Shown: positions 28,100-37,749 of the stretch, piece by piece | Layout: every line of letters starts with the position of its first letter | How positions within the stretch are numbered: position 1 is the stretch's first letter | Assembly: GCA_963738835.1 (NCBI GenBank) | Contig: CAVTYH010000006.1 | Span: forward strand, 186,001 to 250,000 | DNA length: 64,000 bases | Direction: 5' to 3' | Source: CAVTYH01 sp963738835 | Lineage (GTDB): Bacteria; Planctomycetota; Planctomycetia; Pirellulales; JADZDJ01 | Made by a program: the position numbers and the translations under genes | Notes under the pieces: model-generated | Seen by the model: the letters and a program-made list of their open reading frames with translations, nothing else | What the model was told of the DNA's origin: nothing | Database searches by the model: none

Positions 28100-29116
28100 A
28101 TGGCTCGTTTACCGATAAAAAATCGCTCGGTTTCCCGGGGATTTACCCTGGTCGAACTGTTAGTGGTCATTGCGATTATTGGCGGCCTAGTGGCCCTGTT
28201 GCTGCCTGCCGTACAAGCGGCCCGGGAGGCCGGCAGGCGGACACAGTGTCTGAATCATCTCAAGCAATTGGGTCTGGCTACCCACAATTACCAAAATGCC
28301 CAGAAGGTGTATCCACCCAGTGTGATGTTGGGCCAGAACTTGGGTGCCTGGTCGATGCAAGCCCGGCTTTTGCCGTATCTGGAAGAGGGATCGCTTTACA
28401 AAAACATCGATTTCAGCCTCGGCTACAGTGCGCAAGTGACGCCGGAAGGCAAAGCGGTGAAGACCACGAAAATCAACGGCTTGCTTTGCCCCAGCGATGC
28501 CAACGATCGGCCCAAGCTTAATTCGCTGGGAGAAATCGACAACTGGCCCATCAGCTATGCGGCCAATGTCGGCGTATGGCTGGTGTGGGATCCGGCCACC
28601 GGCCGCGGCGGCGAAGGGGCCTTCTTCCCCAACAGCAAGTTGAAGCCCTCCAACTTCACCGATGGCCTGAGCAAGACGCTGTGTGTGGCCGAGGTGAAAG
28701 CCTTCACCCCAGGTTTTCAGAACGCCGGTCAAATGAATCCGACCATGCCGGCCGATGCCACCGCAGTTTGCGGTCTGGGCGGAACCTTTAAGGTCGAATA
28801 CTCACATCAAGAATGGACCGATGGCAAGATGAAAGAGACCGGCTTCACCGCCGCCTTTCCGCCCAATACGCAGGTGTCGTGCCCGCAGGGGGGAATTCCT
28901 TACGATGTCGATTGGGTGAACCAAGGAGAAAGTGCGACGGCGACTTCGCCGCCGACGTACTCGGTGGTGACCTCGCGCAGTTATCACGCCGGGCTGGTGA
29001 ATGTATGCCTGATGGATGGTTCGGCCCGCTCGATCGGCGACGGGATCGACATCACCACTTGGCGAGCGCTGGCAACCCGCGCCGGCGGTGAAACCATCGA
29101 CGGCAGTCACTGGTAA
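28100..29116 (+). CDS. DUF1559 prepilin-like protein
   Basis: Intact 338-residue member of the large planctomycete DUF1559 family. The ATG at 28100 is chosen because GAGAAG lies just upstream; a TTG at 28055 is an alternative. The N-terminus is a type IV prepilin leader, GFTLVELLVVIAIIGGLVAL, with processing expected before the Phe of GFTLVE, followed by LLPAVQAAREAGRRTQCLNH and LKQLGLATHNY, the family hallmark. The C-terminal SRSYHAGLVNVCLMDGSARS with ITTWRALATRAGGE is also characteristic. Export by a type II secretion or pilin-like system is inferred. Planctomycetes carry many paralogs and their function is unknown. Confidence 0.93.
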   Translation: MARLPIKNRSVSRGFTLVELLVVIAIIGGLVALLLPAVQAAREAGRRTQCLNHLKQLGLATHNYQNAQKVYPPSVMLGQNLGAWSMQARLLPYLEEGSLYKNIDFSLGYSAQVTPEGKAVKTTKINGLLCPSDANDRPKLNSLGEIDNWPISYAANVGVWLVWDPATGRGGEGAFFPNSKLKPSNFTDGLSKTLCVAEVKAFTPGFQNAGQMNPTMPADATAVCGLGGTFKVEYSHQEWTDGKMKETGFTAAFPPNTQVSCPQGGIPYDVDWVNQGESATATSPPTYSVVTSRSYHAGLVNVCLMDGSARSIGDGIDITTWRALATRAGGETIDGSHW

Positions 29117-29465
29117 CGCAAACTTCACTTCTTAGCAGCGCCGCGTTAAGTCCAGGGACCATCGCGGCGACGGTGCCCGAACCTCTGGGCTTGGTAACGT
29201 CAGTTGCTCTAAACTCCTGGCGGCAACATCGCGTCTTGTCTAATTGCGCTCATACCGCTCTCTCCTGAGATTCCATTATGAACACTCGTTTTCGACATTG
29301 GCGGCACGCGCATGTGGGAACTGAAAGAGAACACACACCGGGCTTCGCGGTGTACTCGAAAGCAGTTGGCGATATTCAGTAGGCCAGTCTCGGAGAAACT
29401 GGCCTACTTCGCGGCTTGGTTGCATCCAGTGGAATCCGCCCTGCCGGCCGCTTATAGTGTGACCT
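29117..29465. other. Intergenic region with a strong hairpin and a PEP-like remnant
   Basis: The 349-base gap holds two things: a perfect 10-bp hairpin at 29379-29407 (listed separately) and, near 29164-29230, a frame reading IAATVPEPLGLVTSVALNSW that resembles the tail of a PEP-CTERM protein without a gene in front. I see no complete gene here. Confidence 0.35.
29379..29407. repeat. Perfect 10-bp inverted repeat (GTAGGCCAGT...ACTGGCCTAC)
   Basis: The arms at 29379-29388 and 29398-29407 pair perfectly around a nine-base loop (CTCGGAGAA). No T-tract follows, so it is not a standard intrinsic terminator. It is more likely a short palindromic repeat or an RNA hairpin between the DUF1559 gene and the next gene. 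Confidence 0.5.
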
Positions 29466-30685
29466 ATGCGAATCATCCGTGCCTTTTTGTTCTGGCTACT
29501 CCTCGCCAGTTTTTCGCGCCGACTTGTTGATTGAAAGCACTGACGGTCCAGTCACGCCCGCGGAGATTGCTGCGTTCAAAGAGTTCATGCGCGCAGCAGT
29601 ATCGAGGTGATAATAATCACAACAACATGGTCTATGGCAATCTTGGCAAGGCGTCCGAGGCGTGCGCGGATATTTACGAGATCACGCACGATCGCCAGGT
29701 GCTCGATGAGTTGGTGAAACGGGCCGATCTGATGTTGGCCGGACGGAACGATCCGAAGAAGGGACGGATTCTTTGGACCGGCAAGCGCGAGTTGACCTGG
29801 CCCAACAGTCCGGACTCGACCGACGAATTTTTGTACGCCGGCACCGAAAATGGCGATGTCATTGGGCACATTTGCAACACCGCCCGATTGATTCTGCAAG
29901 ACAAATCGCTTTGGAGCGAAAAGCAGCCCGACGGCAGCACATATCTGGAGCGCGCCAAAAAATATGTCCGCGAGTGCGACAAGACGATCGACACCTATCT
30001 ACTGCCACACTTCGTCGATCCGCAGACGCATCTCTACAGGTCGCCGACCGATCCGCTGTTTGCGCGGCTGGGCGATCGGGCGGCCAAGTCAATGGGCAAT
30101 GCGGTGCCGTGGAATCAACAGATGATGCTGAACAATGGCTTCCAACGGCTCTCAGAGTGTCACGACTTGCTCGGCGACGATCCCAATCGCGTCAAGCAGT
30201 ATGATACAATTGTGAAGGCTTCTTGTGATGCGTTCTTGGCCTCGCTGGTGCATTACGATATAAACGGGCACGACTGCGTGAAGTGGAGCTACGCCGCCGA
30301 CGATAAAACGCTCCATTACATGGAAGACGCCGCACACGGAGGATACGATTTGTTGATTTTCCGGTGCTATCGCAGCGGTCGGTATGGCATCAAAAAGGAA
30401 TCGCTCATTCCACTTGCCAACACCGTGATGTACGTCATGAACAAAGGTGACGGCAAGTATGCGACGCGCGTCGATGGGGTGAGCAAAGGCAACCCTGCGA
30501 CCTCGCTGCGGGCAACTTATTTGCGTGTGTGCGAATTTGTGCCCGATCTTTGGCCGGCGGCAAGCAAAGCCGCGTTGAAACGTGCCAAGGGCGATCCGCT
30601 CTTGACTGCGGAGATTCTGACGATGAAATACTACCGCAACCTCGGCCGATTTCCTGGACCGACTGGCTCGGGTGCCGAGAAGTGA
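29466..30685 (+). CDS. Secreted protein, candidate (alpha/alpha)-barrel carbohydrate-active enzyme, two frameshifts
   Basis: The ATG at 29466 opens a signal peptide (MRIIRAFLFWLLLASFSRA). Frames break near 29519 (then ADLLIESTDGPVTPAEIAAF) and near 29607, after which the frame is intact to 30685; the repaired protein has about 406 residues. The body is helix-rich with repeated motifs such as NNMVYGNLGKASEACADIYE, SMGNAVPWNQQMMLNNGFQR and WSYAADDKTLHYMEDAAHGG, a pattern seen in (alpha/alpha)-barrel glycoside hydrolases and related lyases. I cannot assign a CAZy family, so enzymatic function is inference. It lies 47 bases before the 3' end of the convergent NtrC-type regulator. Confidence 0.55.
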
Positions 30686-30731
30686 GCACACGAGTCGGCG
30701 TTAAAGAGGATCGCCGCCTCCCACATCCTGC

Positions 30732-32111
30732 TTACCGCCTGGCAAACCGTTCGTCTTCCAGGCCCAGACGCTTCATCTTTTTGTACAGCGTAGTGCGGTT
30801 GATGCCCAGTTCTTCGCTGGTTGCCTGACGGTTCCAGTTGTTGCGCTCCAGCACTTCCAGAATAATTTGTTTTTCCGGCGCCGTCATGGCTTGCTTAAGA
30901 TTGCGGCCGGGATCGGCATGGACGGAAACCGGGGCTTCGGCCGCCAGTTGCGCCGGCAGATCTTCGACCTGCACAATGTCGCTCTTGCCGAGTAGCACCG
31001 CCCGTTCGACGACATTTTGCAGTTCGCGCACATTACCGGTCCAGCGGTAGCGTTGCAGCGCGATGAGGGCATCGTCGCTGAAGCCGGTCACCTTGCGGCC
31101 CGATTCCTGGCACACTTCTTCCAGGAAATGCCTGGCCAACAGCGGAATGTCGGACAGCCGTTCCCGCAGCGGCGGCAGCTCGATGTTGATCACGTTCACG
31201 CGGTAGTACAAATCCTGACGGAAGCGGCCTTCGGCCACGGCTTTCGATAGGTCTTCGTTCGTGGCCAGAATCACGCGGCAATCGGTTTTGAACGTCTTTG
31301 TGCCGCCGACCGGCTCGAACTCCAACTCTTGCAACACGCGGAGCAGCTTGACCTGCATCGCGGGGCTGGCGGTGCTGATTTCGTCTAGGAAAATCGTCCC
31401 ACCATCGGCCAGCTTGAACTTGCCAATCTTGTCGCCAATCGCGCCGGTGAATGAACCGGCCACGTGGCCGAAGAGTTCGCTTTCCAGCAGTGTCTCGGGC
31501 AGCGCCCCGCAAGCGACTTCCACAAACGGTTTGTCGCGCCGGGCACTGTGGCGATGGATGGCCCGAGCGATAAGCGATTTGCCCGTGCCGCTTTCGCCGG
31601 TGATTAGAACCGTGGCTTTGGTGTCGGCCACGCTGTCGACCATGTCGAACACGCGCCGCATGCGGTGATCGTGACCGACAATGTTTTCGATGCCGAAGCG
31701 CAGATCGAGTTGGGCTTTCAGTTGTTTGTTTTCTTCCAGCACTTCGCGCTGATTAAGGGCGCGGCGGATCGCTATTTCCAGTTCTTCATCGATCAGCGGT
31801 TTGGTCAAGAGATCGAAAGCGCCGGCCCGAATGGCTTCAATCGCGGTTTCGACCGTGCCATAACCGGTGAGCAGGATGACCGGCGTGGCGGGATTTCGCT
31901 GGCGGCTGAAAGCCAGCACCTCAAACCCATCGCGGTCCGCCAGGCGAATATCGACTAGCAACAATTCATAAGGCTTGCGCTCAATCGCGGCAACGGCTGT
32001 GGCATAATCGCCTGCCACATCGACCTTGTAACCTTGTTCCCGCAGCCAATCGGCCATGGAGCTAAGAACGTGGCGGTCGTCGTCAACCAGCAACAACGTG
32101 CCTTTTTTCAT
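30732..32111 (-). CDS. NtrC-family sigma-54-dependent response regulator
   Basis: Intact 459-residue transcription activator. Residues 1-120 form a receiver domain (LLLVDDDRHVLSSM acidic pair, phospho-acceptor Asp in LLLVDIRLADRDG, Thr in ILLTGYG, Lys in LLTKPL). The central AAA+ domain has Walker A GESGTGKS, the sigma-54 contact loop GSFTGA (a variant of GAFTGA), Walker B GGTIFLDEIS and the R-finger region. The C-terminus is a Fis-type helix-turn-helix (NRQATSEELGINRTTLYKKM). It would be phosphorylated by a sensor kinase, but no kinase gene is in the window, so its signal and targets are unknown. It converges with the secreted protein gene upstream. Confidence 0.94.
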   Translation of the reverse strand: MKKGTLLLVDDDRHVLSSMADWLREQGYKVDVAGDYATAVAAIERKPYELLLVDIRLADRDGFEVLAFSRQRNPATPVILLTGYGTVETAIEAIRAGAFDLLTKPLIDEELEIAIRRALNQREVLEENKQLKAQLDLRFGIENIVGHDHRMRRVFDMVDSVADTKATVLITGESGTGKSLIARAIHRHSARRDKPFVEVACGALPETLLESELFGHVAGSFTGAIGDKIGKFKLADGGTIFLDEISTASPAMQVKLLRVLQELEFEPVGGTKTFKTDCRVILATNEDLSKAVAEGRFRQDLYYRVNVINIELPPLRERLSDIPLLARHFLEEVCQESGRKVTGFSDDALIALQRYRWTGNVRELQNVVERAVLLGKSDIVQVEDLPAQLAAEAPVSVHADPGRNLKQAMTAPEKQIILEVLERNNWNRQATSEELGINRTTLYKKMKRLGLEDERFARR

Positions 32112-32337
32112 GATTCACCGGACACTTCAAAGTGGGCGGAAGCCAATGGGTGTTAGGCGTTAATTATTCAATTGTCAGGCCGGGCAGACCGGGCGTGTCG
32201 GCGTAGCGGTTGCGTCAAAACAGTAATTCCTGTCGAAGTTTATCTACGTCATTTGGGCGAAACGTCAACGCGATGAAATTGTGGGGTCGCCGGAGGTTTC
32301 GGAAATGCGGTTTATGACGGATAATAGGCCAGTTGAA
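32112..32337. other. Intergenic region upstream of the repeat before rpiB
   Basis: This gap contains a CAGGCCGGGCAGACCGGGCG stretch and an otherwise featureless sequence. It should hold the promoter of the leftward NtrC-type gene. I see no gene or clear regulatory motif. Confidence 0.3.
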
Positions 32338-32492
32338 ATTGGGAATGGGGAGTGTGGAATGGCGAATGAACAACTGCTGCTTGCGGCTTTGCATGCCACT
32401 CAAAAACGCTTCGCGACCTAATGCCAGGCATCCATCATTCTTTCTTTGTTGTCTTCGCAATCCCCATTCCACACTCCCCCATTCCCCATTTT
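32338..32492. repeat. Inverted-repeat element upstream of rpiB (GGGAATGGGGAGTGTGGAATGG arms)
   Basis: Arms of about 22 bases face each other: GGGAATGGGGAGTGTGGAAT starting at 32341, and the complementary ATTCCACACTCCCCCATTCC near 32466-32485, differing by one inserted base. The interior (AACTGCTGCTTGCGGCTTT) recurs at 48617-48655. The element ends 15 bases before the rpiB start codon, so it must form most of the rpiB leader. Confidence 0.6.
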
Positions 32493-32506
32493 TTGGGAGT
32501 TAAGCC

Positions 32507-32984
32507 ATGATCATTGCCGTCGGTTGCGATCACGCGGGATTTCCGCTCAAAGATCAAGTGATTCAGATCGTTCGCTCGCTGAAGCATGAAGTGCTGGATT
32601 GCGGGCGCTGGCGCTGCAGCCGGGCGACGATTATCCGGATTATGCATTGGCTGTGGCCGAAGCAGTGCGCAGCGGCAAGGCGCAGCGGGGCATTGTAGTG
32701 TGCGGCAGCGGCGTGGGTGTTAGCGTGGCGGCTAACAAAGTGCCCGGCATTCGTGCGGCGATGTGTCATGATACCTTTTCCGCTCGCCAAGGCGTCGAAG
32801 ACGATTCGATGAACATGTTGTGCTTGGGCGCCGGGTAATTGGCCCGGAACTAGCCAGCGATGTGGTCCGCGCGTATCTGCCGGCGCAGTTTTCTGAGGAA
32901 GAGCGGCACCAGCGGCGGCTGAACAAAGTGCTGCAAATCGAGGCCGACGCTCTGGCCGGGAAATTCGGCCGCCCAAGCGCGTAA
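32507..32984 (+). CDS. rpiB: Ribose-5-phosphate isomerase B, two frameshifts
   Basis: Interconverts ribose-5-phosphate and ribulose-5-phosphate in the pentose phosphate pathway. The N-terminus MIIAVGCDHAGFPLKDQVIQ and the active-site block GIVVCGSGVGVSVAANKVPG (catalytic Cys) are characteristic of RpiB/LacAB, as are DYPDYALAVAEAV, IRAAMCHDTFSARQGVEDDS and NMLCLGAGRVIGPELA. Frames break near 32604 and near 32837. The repaired protein has about 159 residues, slightly longer than the usual 150. It sits directly after an inverted-repeat element and about 200-250 bases before sucA in the same direction. As a core metabolic gene it is unlikely to be a true double pseudogene, which argues for sequence errors. 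Confidence 0.9.
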
Positions 32985-33181
32985 TCGCCGATTATGAGAT
33001 TGCATCTCTCACAAATGCTTGTGACGACACGATTTGCAGATCAAGAAATTCCCATTACTTCGCTTACCCGTTGCCGGTACTATTCCAACTGAAGTACGCA
33101 CTTGTGCGGTTAAGGCGGACCGCGATACCACCCAGGCATGGTTTCTGAGTGTTTTTGTGTCTAGGTTGTTGATTCAGCCAG

Positions 33182-36143
33182 ATGCATGAAATCGCTCATC
33201 CAGACGCCGCACCTAGACACCCACACAATTCTTCACCCATGAACGACGTTCAACAGCAAGTTGGCAGCCTGAGTCTCGAATTCGTCGAGGGGCTGCTAGT
33301 CGATTATTTGCGCGATCCCGATAGCGTTTCGCCCGATTGGCGAAATTACTTCGACGAAATGACGCACGGCGTCGGCAGCACGGGCATGATCGTCGCTCAC
33401 GCCGGAAATAGTCATGGCAACGGCAATGGCCGAGGCTATGGCAGCGACGGTGCGGCGGTAACCCAGATCGGGCCGTCGTTTCGCCCTTCCAGCCTGTTTT
33501 CACCTCCGCGGGTAATTCCATCACTGTCGGCTGAGCGTGCAAAGGCCAAACCCTCTGCACCAGACTCCGATCAGTGGCATATTGCCGAGCTGCAAGATCG
33601 GGTCGACCAGCTAATCCGCGCTTATCGAGTGCGCGGCCATTTGGTTGCGCAAATCGATCCGCTCGGTTTGCCACGGCCGGAACTGCCGGAGTTGGACCCC
33701 AAGTTTTATGGCTTTACCGAAGCCGATCTGGATCGCGAGTATTCCACCGCCACGATTGAAGGTCCGCAATCGATGACCTTGCGGAGGATCATCGAACGGT
33801 TGCGCAACACCTACTGCCGCAGCATCGCCGTGCAGTTCATGCACATGGACGATCTGCGCGTGCGCCAGTGGCTGCAAGAGCGGATGGAAGGGACCGAGAA
33901 CCGTTGCAAGCTCACGCGCCGAGAACAGCTGCGCATTTTCACAGGGCTCACCGCCGCCACCGTGTTCGAAGAGTTTATCCAGCGACGCTTCCTGGGTGCC
34001 AAAAGTTTCTCGCTGGAAGGGGCCGAAACGCTGATCCCGCTGTTGGATCTGGCCATCGAAAAAGCGGGTGAGCACAAAATCAACGAAATTGTGCTGGCCA
34101 TGGCTCACCGCGGCCGGCTGAATGTGCTGGCTAATGTGATCGGAAAAAGCGCCCAGCAGATTTTCCGCGAATTTGCCGACATCGATCCGGAACTGCACAT
34201 CGGCCGGGGCGACGTGAAATATCACCTCGGACATTCGAACGATGTCAAAACGTCGTCGGGGCACCGCATTCATCTGTCGCTGTGCTTTAATCCCAGCCAT
34301 TTGGAATTCGTCAATCCGGTGGCGATTGGCCGCGTGCGGGCCAAACAAGACCGTGTGGAAGATTTCGATCGCCATCGTGGCATGGCATTGATGATTCACG
34401 GCGATGCAGCGTTTGCTGGGGAAGGGGTCATCCAAGAAACTCTCAACATGAGCCAACTGGAGGCGTACCGCATCGGCGGCACGTTCCACGTGGTGGTCAA
34501 CAATCAGATTGGCTTTACGACCAGCCACAGTGAAGGGCCGCAGCACCACCTACGCCACCGATGTGGCCAAGATGCTGCAAATTCCCATCTTTCACGTGAA
34601 CGGCGAAGATCCCGAAGCGGTGGCCCAGGTGGTTCGGCTGGCGATGGACTTCCGCCGTGAATTTCAGCGCGACGTCGTGATCGACATGTACAGTTACCGT
34701 CGCCGCGGTCATAACGAGGCCGACGAAGCGGCGTTCACGCAGCCGATGATGTACAAGGCCATCGAGCAGCGCAAAAATGTTCGTGAAGGATATCTCGATC
34801 ACTTGCTGAAGCTCGGCGGCATCGAGCGCGAAGCCGCCGACCACCTGGCGGCGGAAATTCGTAATCAGTTGGAAAACGAGCTCTCGGTCGCCAAGAGCGA
34901 AGAGTTCGTCCATCGCAGCGACCTGGCCAGTTTCTGGTCGTTCTACATTGGCGGCCGAGAGCGCGAAGCGGCGGAAGTCGAAACCGACATCAAGCGCGAA
35001 CAGTTGGTCGATTTGCTCGGCAGCCTCTCGAAAGTGCCGTCGAATTTCCAGCCCCATCCGAAAATCGCACGCTTCTTGGAAGCCCGCCGCGAAATGGCCA
35101 TGGGCCAGCGGCCCATCGATTGGTCGGCGGCGGAAGCGTTGGCCATCGGCAGCCTGGCGGTGCAAAAACTCCGCGTCCGCATGAGCGGACAAGACAGCGA
35201 ACGCGGCACGTTCAGCCACCGCCATGCCGTGCTGCACGATGTGAACACCGGCCGCCGCTACATGCCGCTGGCGAATTTGACGCTCGATCAAGCGCCAGTC
35301 GAAATCTATAACAGCCCGTTGTCGGAAGCCGGCGTGCTGGGTTTCGAATACGGCTATAGCCTCGATTGCCCCGACGGCCTGGTGATGTGGGAAGCGCAAT
35401 TCGGCGATTTCGTGAACGCGGCCCAGGTCATTATCGATCAATTTATCGTCAGCGCCGAAGATAAATGGCGCCGGCTCAGCGGCATCGTGCTGCTGTTGCC
35501 GCACGGTTTCGAAGGCATGGGGCCGGAACATTCCAGCGCTCGCTTGGAGCGATTTCTACTGCTGGCGGCGAAAGACAACATTCAGGTGGCCAACCTCAGC
35601 ACGCCGGCCCAGTATTTCCATTGCCTGCGGCGGCAAGTGCTGCGAGTCTGGCGCAAGCCGCTGGTGTTGATGACGCCCAAGAGTTTGCTGCGGCATCCGA
35701 AGTGCATCAGCTCGCTCGATGAGTTGGCCCACGGCCGGTTCCAGCGTGTCATTCCCGATGTCGCGCCGGAAGGCCGCACGTCGGTCGACCGGGTTCTGCT
35801 TTGCTCTGGCAAGATCTATTACGAGCTGGATCAGAAACGCAGCGAACTCAAAAAGCACAACGTGGCCATTCTGCGCATGGAGCAACTCTATCCGCTGCCG
35901 AAGGAACCGCTGAAGACGGCGCTGGCCGATTATCGTGAGGGCACGTCGGTATTTTGGGTCCAAGAAGAGCCCGAAAACATGGGGGCCTGGCGGTTCCTCA
36001 AGGTTAACTTTGGCGATCGGCTCTTCGACCGCTTCCCGTTTGCCGGCATCCACCGCCAAAGCGCCGCCAGCCCCGCCACCGGCAGCGCCAGCAGCCATCG
36101 GCTGGAGCAAGAGAAGATTCTGACGCAGGCGATGGGGGAGTGA
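33182..36143 (+). CDS. sucA: 2-oxoglutarate dehydrogenase E1 component, one frameshift
   Basis: Thiamine-diphosphate-dependent decarboxylase of the 2-oxoglutarate dehydrogenase complex in the TCA cycle. The N-terminus has the E2-binding segment (LEFVEGLLVDYLRDPDSVSP), then YRVRGHLVAQIDPLG, LEGAETLIPLLD, GMAHRGRLNVLANVIGK-like MAHRGRLNVLANVIGKSAQQ, LCFNPSHLEFVNPVAIGRVR and NNQIGFTT. The C-terminal half has EAQFGDFVNAAQVIIDQFIV, LLPHGFEGMGPEHSSARLER and FWVQEEPENMGAW. The frame breaks near 34537, where one extra C separates TSHSEG from RSTTYATDVAKML. Repaired length is about 987 residues. Starts at 33182 and 33239 are both possible; neither has a clear ribosome-binding site. It is followed by sucB and lpd. 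Confidence 0.95.
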
Positions 36144-36150
36144 TCGCGCA

Positions 36151-36317
36151 GAATGACGACATGCAGTGGCGGAGCTAAATCCGAATGACGAATGACGAAA
36201 GAATGACCAATGACCAACTCCCAATGACCAATGCTGATTGGCCGACGATTTTGGTCATTGCTGCTTGGTCATTCATTCGTCACTGGAAATTAGCTCCGCC
36301 ACGGCGTGTCGTCATTC
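36151..36317. repeat. Imperfect inverted-repeat element between sucA and sucB
   Basis: The outer arms are GAATGACGACATGCAGTGGC (36151) and its complement ending GTCGTCATTC (36308-36317), and both arms include GGCGGAGCTAA. Inner arms are made of GAATGACCAATGACC units facing TTGGTCATT and GGTCATTC. The 167-base unit starts eight bases after the sucA stop. It resembles a non-autonomous inverted-repeat element with internal tandem AATGACSAA units and carries no gene. Confidence 0.65.
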
Positions 36318-36401
36318 GTCATTTCTGGTCCCGGCTCTTGCAGCCCAGCGGGCTTCTGTTACCTTCGAGGAAATCCATCCTCGTAACTCTTGACGCCTCC
36401 C

Positions 36402-37736
36402 ATGCCTGTCGAATTGAAAGTGCCTGCCGTTGGTGAATCGATCACCGAAGTGCAAATTGCGCAGTGGCGGAAAAAGGTGGGCGATCGGGCCGAAAAAGAC
36501 GAGAACCTGGTTGAGATCGAAAGCGATAAAGCCACGGTCGAACTGCCGGCGCCCGTTTCCGGCACGCTTACGCAGATTTTGAAACAGCCGGGCGATACGG
36601 CGGCTGTCGGCGAAGTGATCGGCTACATGGCGGAAGGCGCAGCCGCCCCCAGCAGCCCAACCGCGGCGCCGGCAGCTGGCGACGGCAAACAGACCATTGC
36701 TGCGCCGTGGGTCATGCCGGCGGCGGAGCGCATTTTGGCGCAGGAAAACATTCCGGCCGCGTCGGTGGCAGCGACTGGTCCCGGCGGACGAGTCCTCAAG
36801 GAAGACGCCCAACGAGCCGTCGAACAACGCGCCGCTGAACGCGTTTCGATACCCTCTCCCTCTGGGAGAGGGCAGGGTGAAGGTGCTGGCAGCAACAATG
36901 AAAAATCGGACACCCTCACTCCAACCCTCTCCCCAAGGGAGAGGGAGCAAGCAAGACCATCGCCCGCTGAAATCGTCTCGTCCGATTTGGCGCGCGGTTC
37001 CAATAGCAGCGGATCGGAAATCGTCACCGGCTATCCGCGCGAAGAAGAATTCGTGGTCATGAGCCCCATTCGTCGCCGGATTGCCGAGCGCTTGGTCGAA
37101 GCGCAACAACGGGCGGCGCTGCTCACCACGTACAACGAAGTCGATATGGGCGAAGTCATCGCCCTCAGGATGAAACATCGCGAACAATATGAAAAGCATT
37201 ACGGTGTGAAGCTGGGCTTCATGTCGTTCTTCGTGAAGGCCGTGGTCGATGCCTTGAAAAGCGTGCCGCAACTGAATGCCGAGGTGCGCGAACCGCACGT
37301 GGTGTATCGCAACTATTTTGATATCGGCATCGCCGTCGGCGGCGGCAAAGGCTTGGTGGTGCCGGTGCTGCGCAACGCTGAGTTCATGAGCTTTGCAGAG
37401 ATCGAGCAAAAAATTGCCGACTTCGCCCGACGCGCCGCCGAAAACAAAATCAAACTCGACGAACTGCAAGGAGGCACGTTCACTATCTCCAACGGCGGCG
37501 TCTACGGCTCGATGCTGTCGATGCCCATCGTCAACCCGCCGCAAAGCGGAATCCTTGGCCTGCACGCCATCCAAGACCGGCCCGTGGCCCGCAATGGCGA
37601 AGTAGTCATCCGGCCGATCATGTACCTGGCGCTCACTTACGACCACCGCATCGTCGACGGCCGCGAAGCGGTAATGTTCCTCAAGCGAATCAAAGAAGTA
37701 ATCGAGGAACCCTCGCGGATGCTGTTGGAAATTTGA
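36402..37736 (+). CDS. sucB: Dihydrolipoyllysine succinyltransferase (E2 of 2-oxoglutarate dehydrogenase)
   Basis: Intact 444-residue E2 core subunit that accepts the succinyl group from SucA on its lipoyl arm and passes it to CoA. ATG 36402 gives PVELKVPAVGESITEVQI; the lipoyl Lys is in IESDKATVEL (about residue 43). The peripheral-subunit-binding domain is WVMPAAERILAQENI with GPGGRVLKEDAQ. The catalytic domain has RRRIAERLVEAQ, GGKGLVVPVLRN, GTFTISNGGVYGSML and the active-site motif TYDHRIVDGREAV. Between the binding domain and the catalytic core, about 40 residues (including PSPSGRGQGEG and LTPTLSPREREQ) are encoded by two palindromic repeats inserted in frame into the flexible linker. 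SucB lies between sucA and lpd, which supports 2-oxoglutarate specificity. Confidence 0.95.
   Translation: MPVELKVPAVGESITEVQIAQWRKKVGDRAEKDENLVEIESDKATVELPAPVSGTLTQILKQPGDTAAVGEVIGYMAEGAAAPSSPTAAPAAGDGKQTIAAPWVMPAAERILAQENIPAASVAATGPGGRVLKEDAQRAVEQRAAERVSIPSPSGRGQGEGAGSNNEKSDTLTPTLSPREREQARPSPAEIVSSDLARGSNSSGSEIVTGYPREEEFVVMSPIRRRIAERLVEAQQRAALLTTYNEVDMGEVIALRMKHREQYEKHYGVKLGFMSFFVKAVVDALKSVPQLNAEVREPHVVYRNYFDIGIAVGGGKGLVVPVLRNAEFMSFAEIEQKIADFARRAAENKIKLDELQGGTFTISNGGVYGSMLSMPIVNPPQSGILGLHAIQDRPVARNGEVVIRPIMYLALTYDHRIVDGREAVMFLKRIKEVIEEPSRMLLEI
36851..36956. repeat. Doublet of palindromic repeats in the sucB linker
   Basis: Two hairpins, CCCTCTCCCTCTGGGAGAGG at 36852 and CCCTCTCCCCAAGGGAGAGG near 36926, each carry a GGGTGARGGTG-type tail and lie in opposite orientation, the layout of REP-type doublets. 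The pair adds a multiple of three bases, so the sucB frame is kept. A third copy lies at 13388-13430. Confidence 0.75.
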
Positions 37737-37749
37737 GTCGATTAATTTT

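Noticed and set aside
36183..36240. Small protein gene upstream of sucB
   Set aside because: The open frames here come from tandem AATGACSAA units of the inverted-repeat element.
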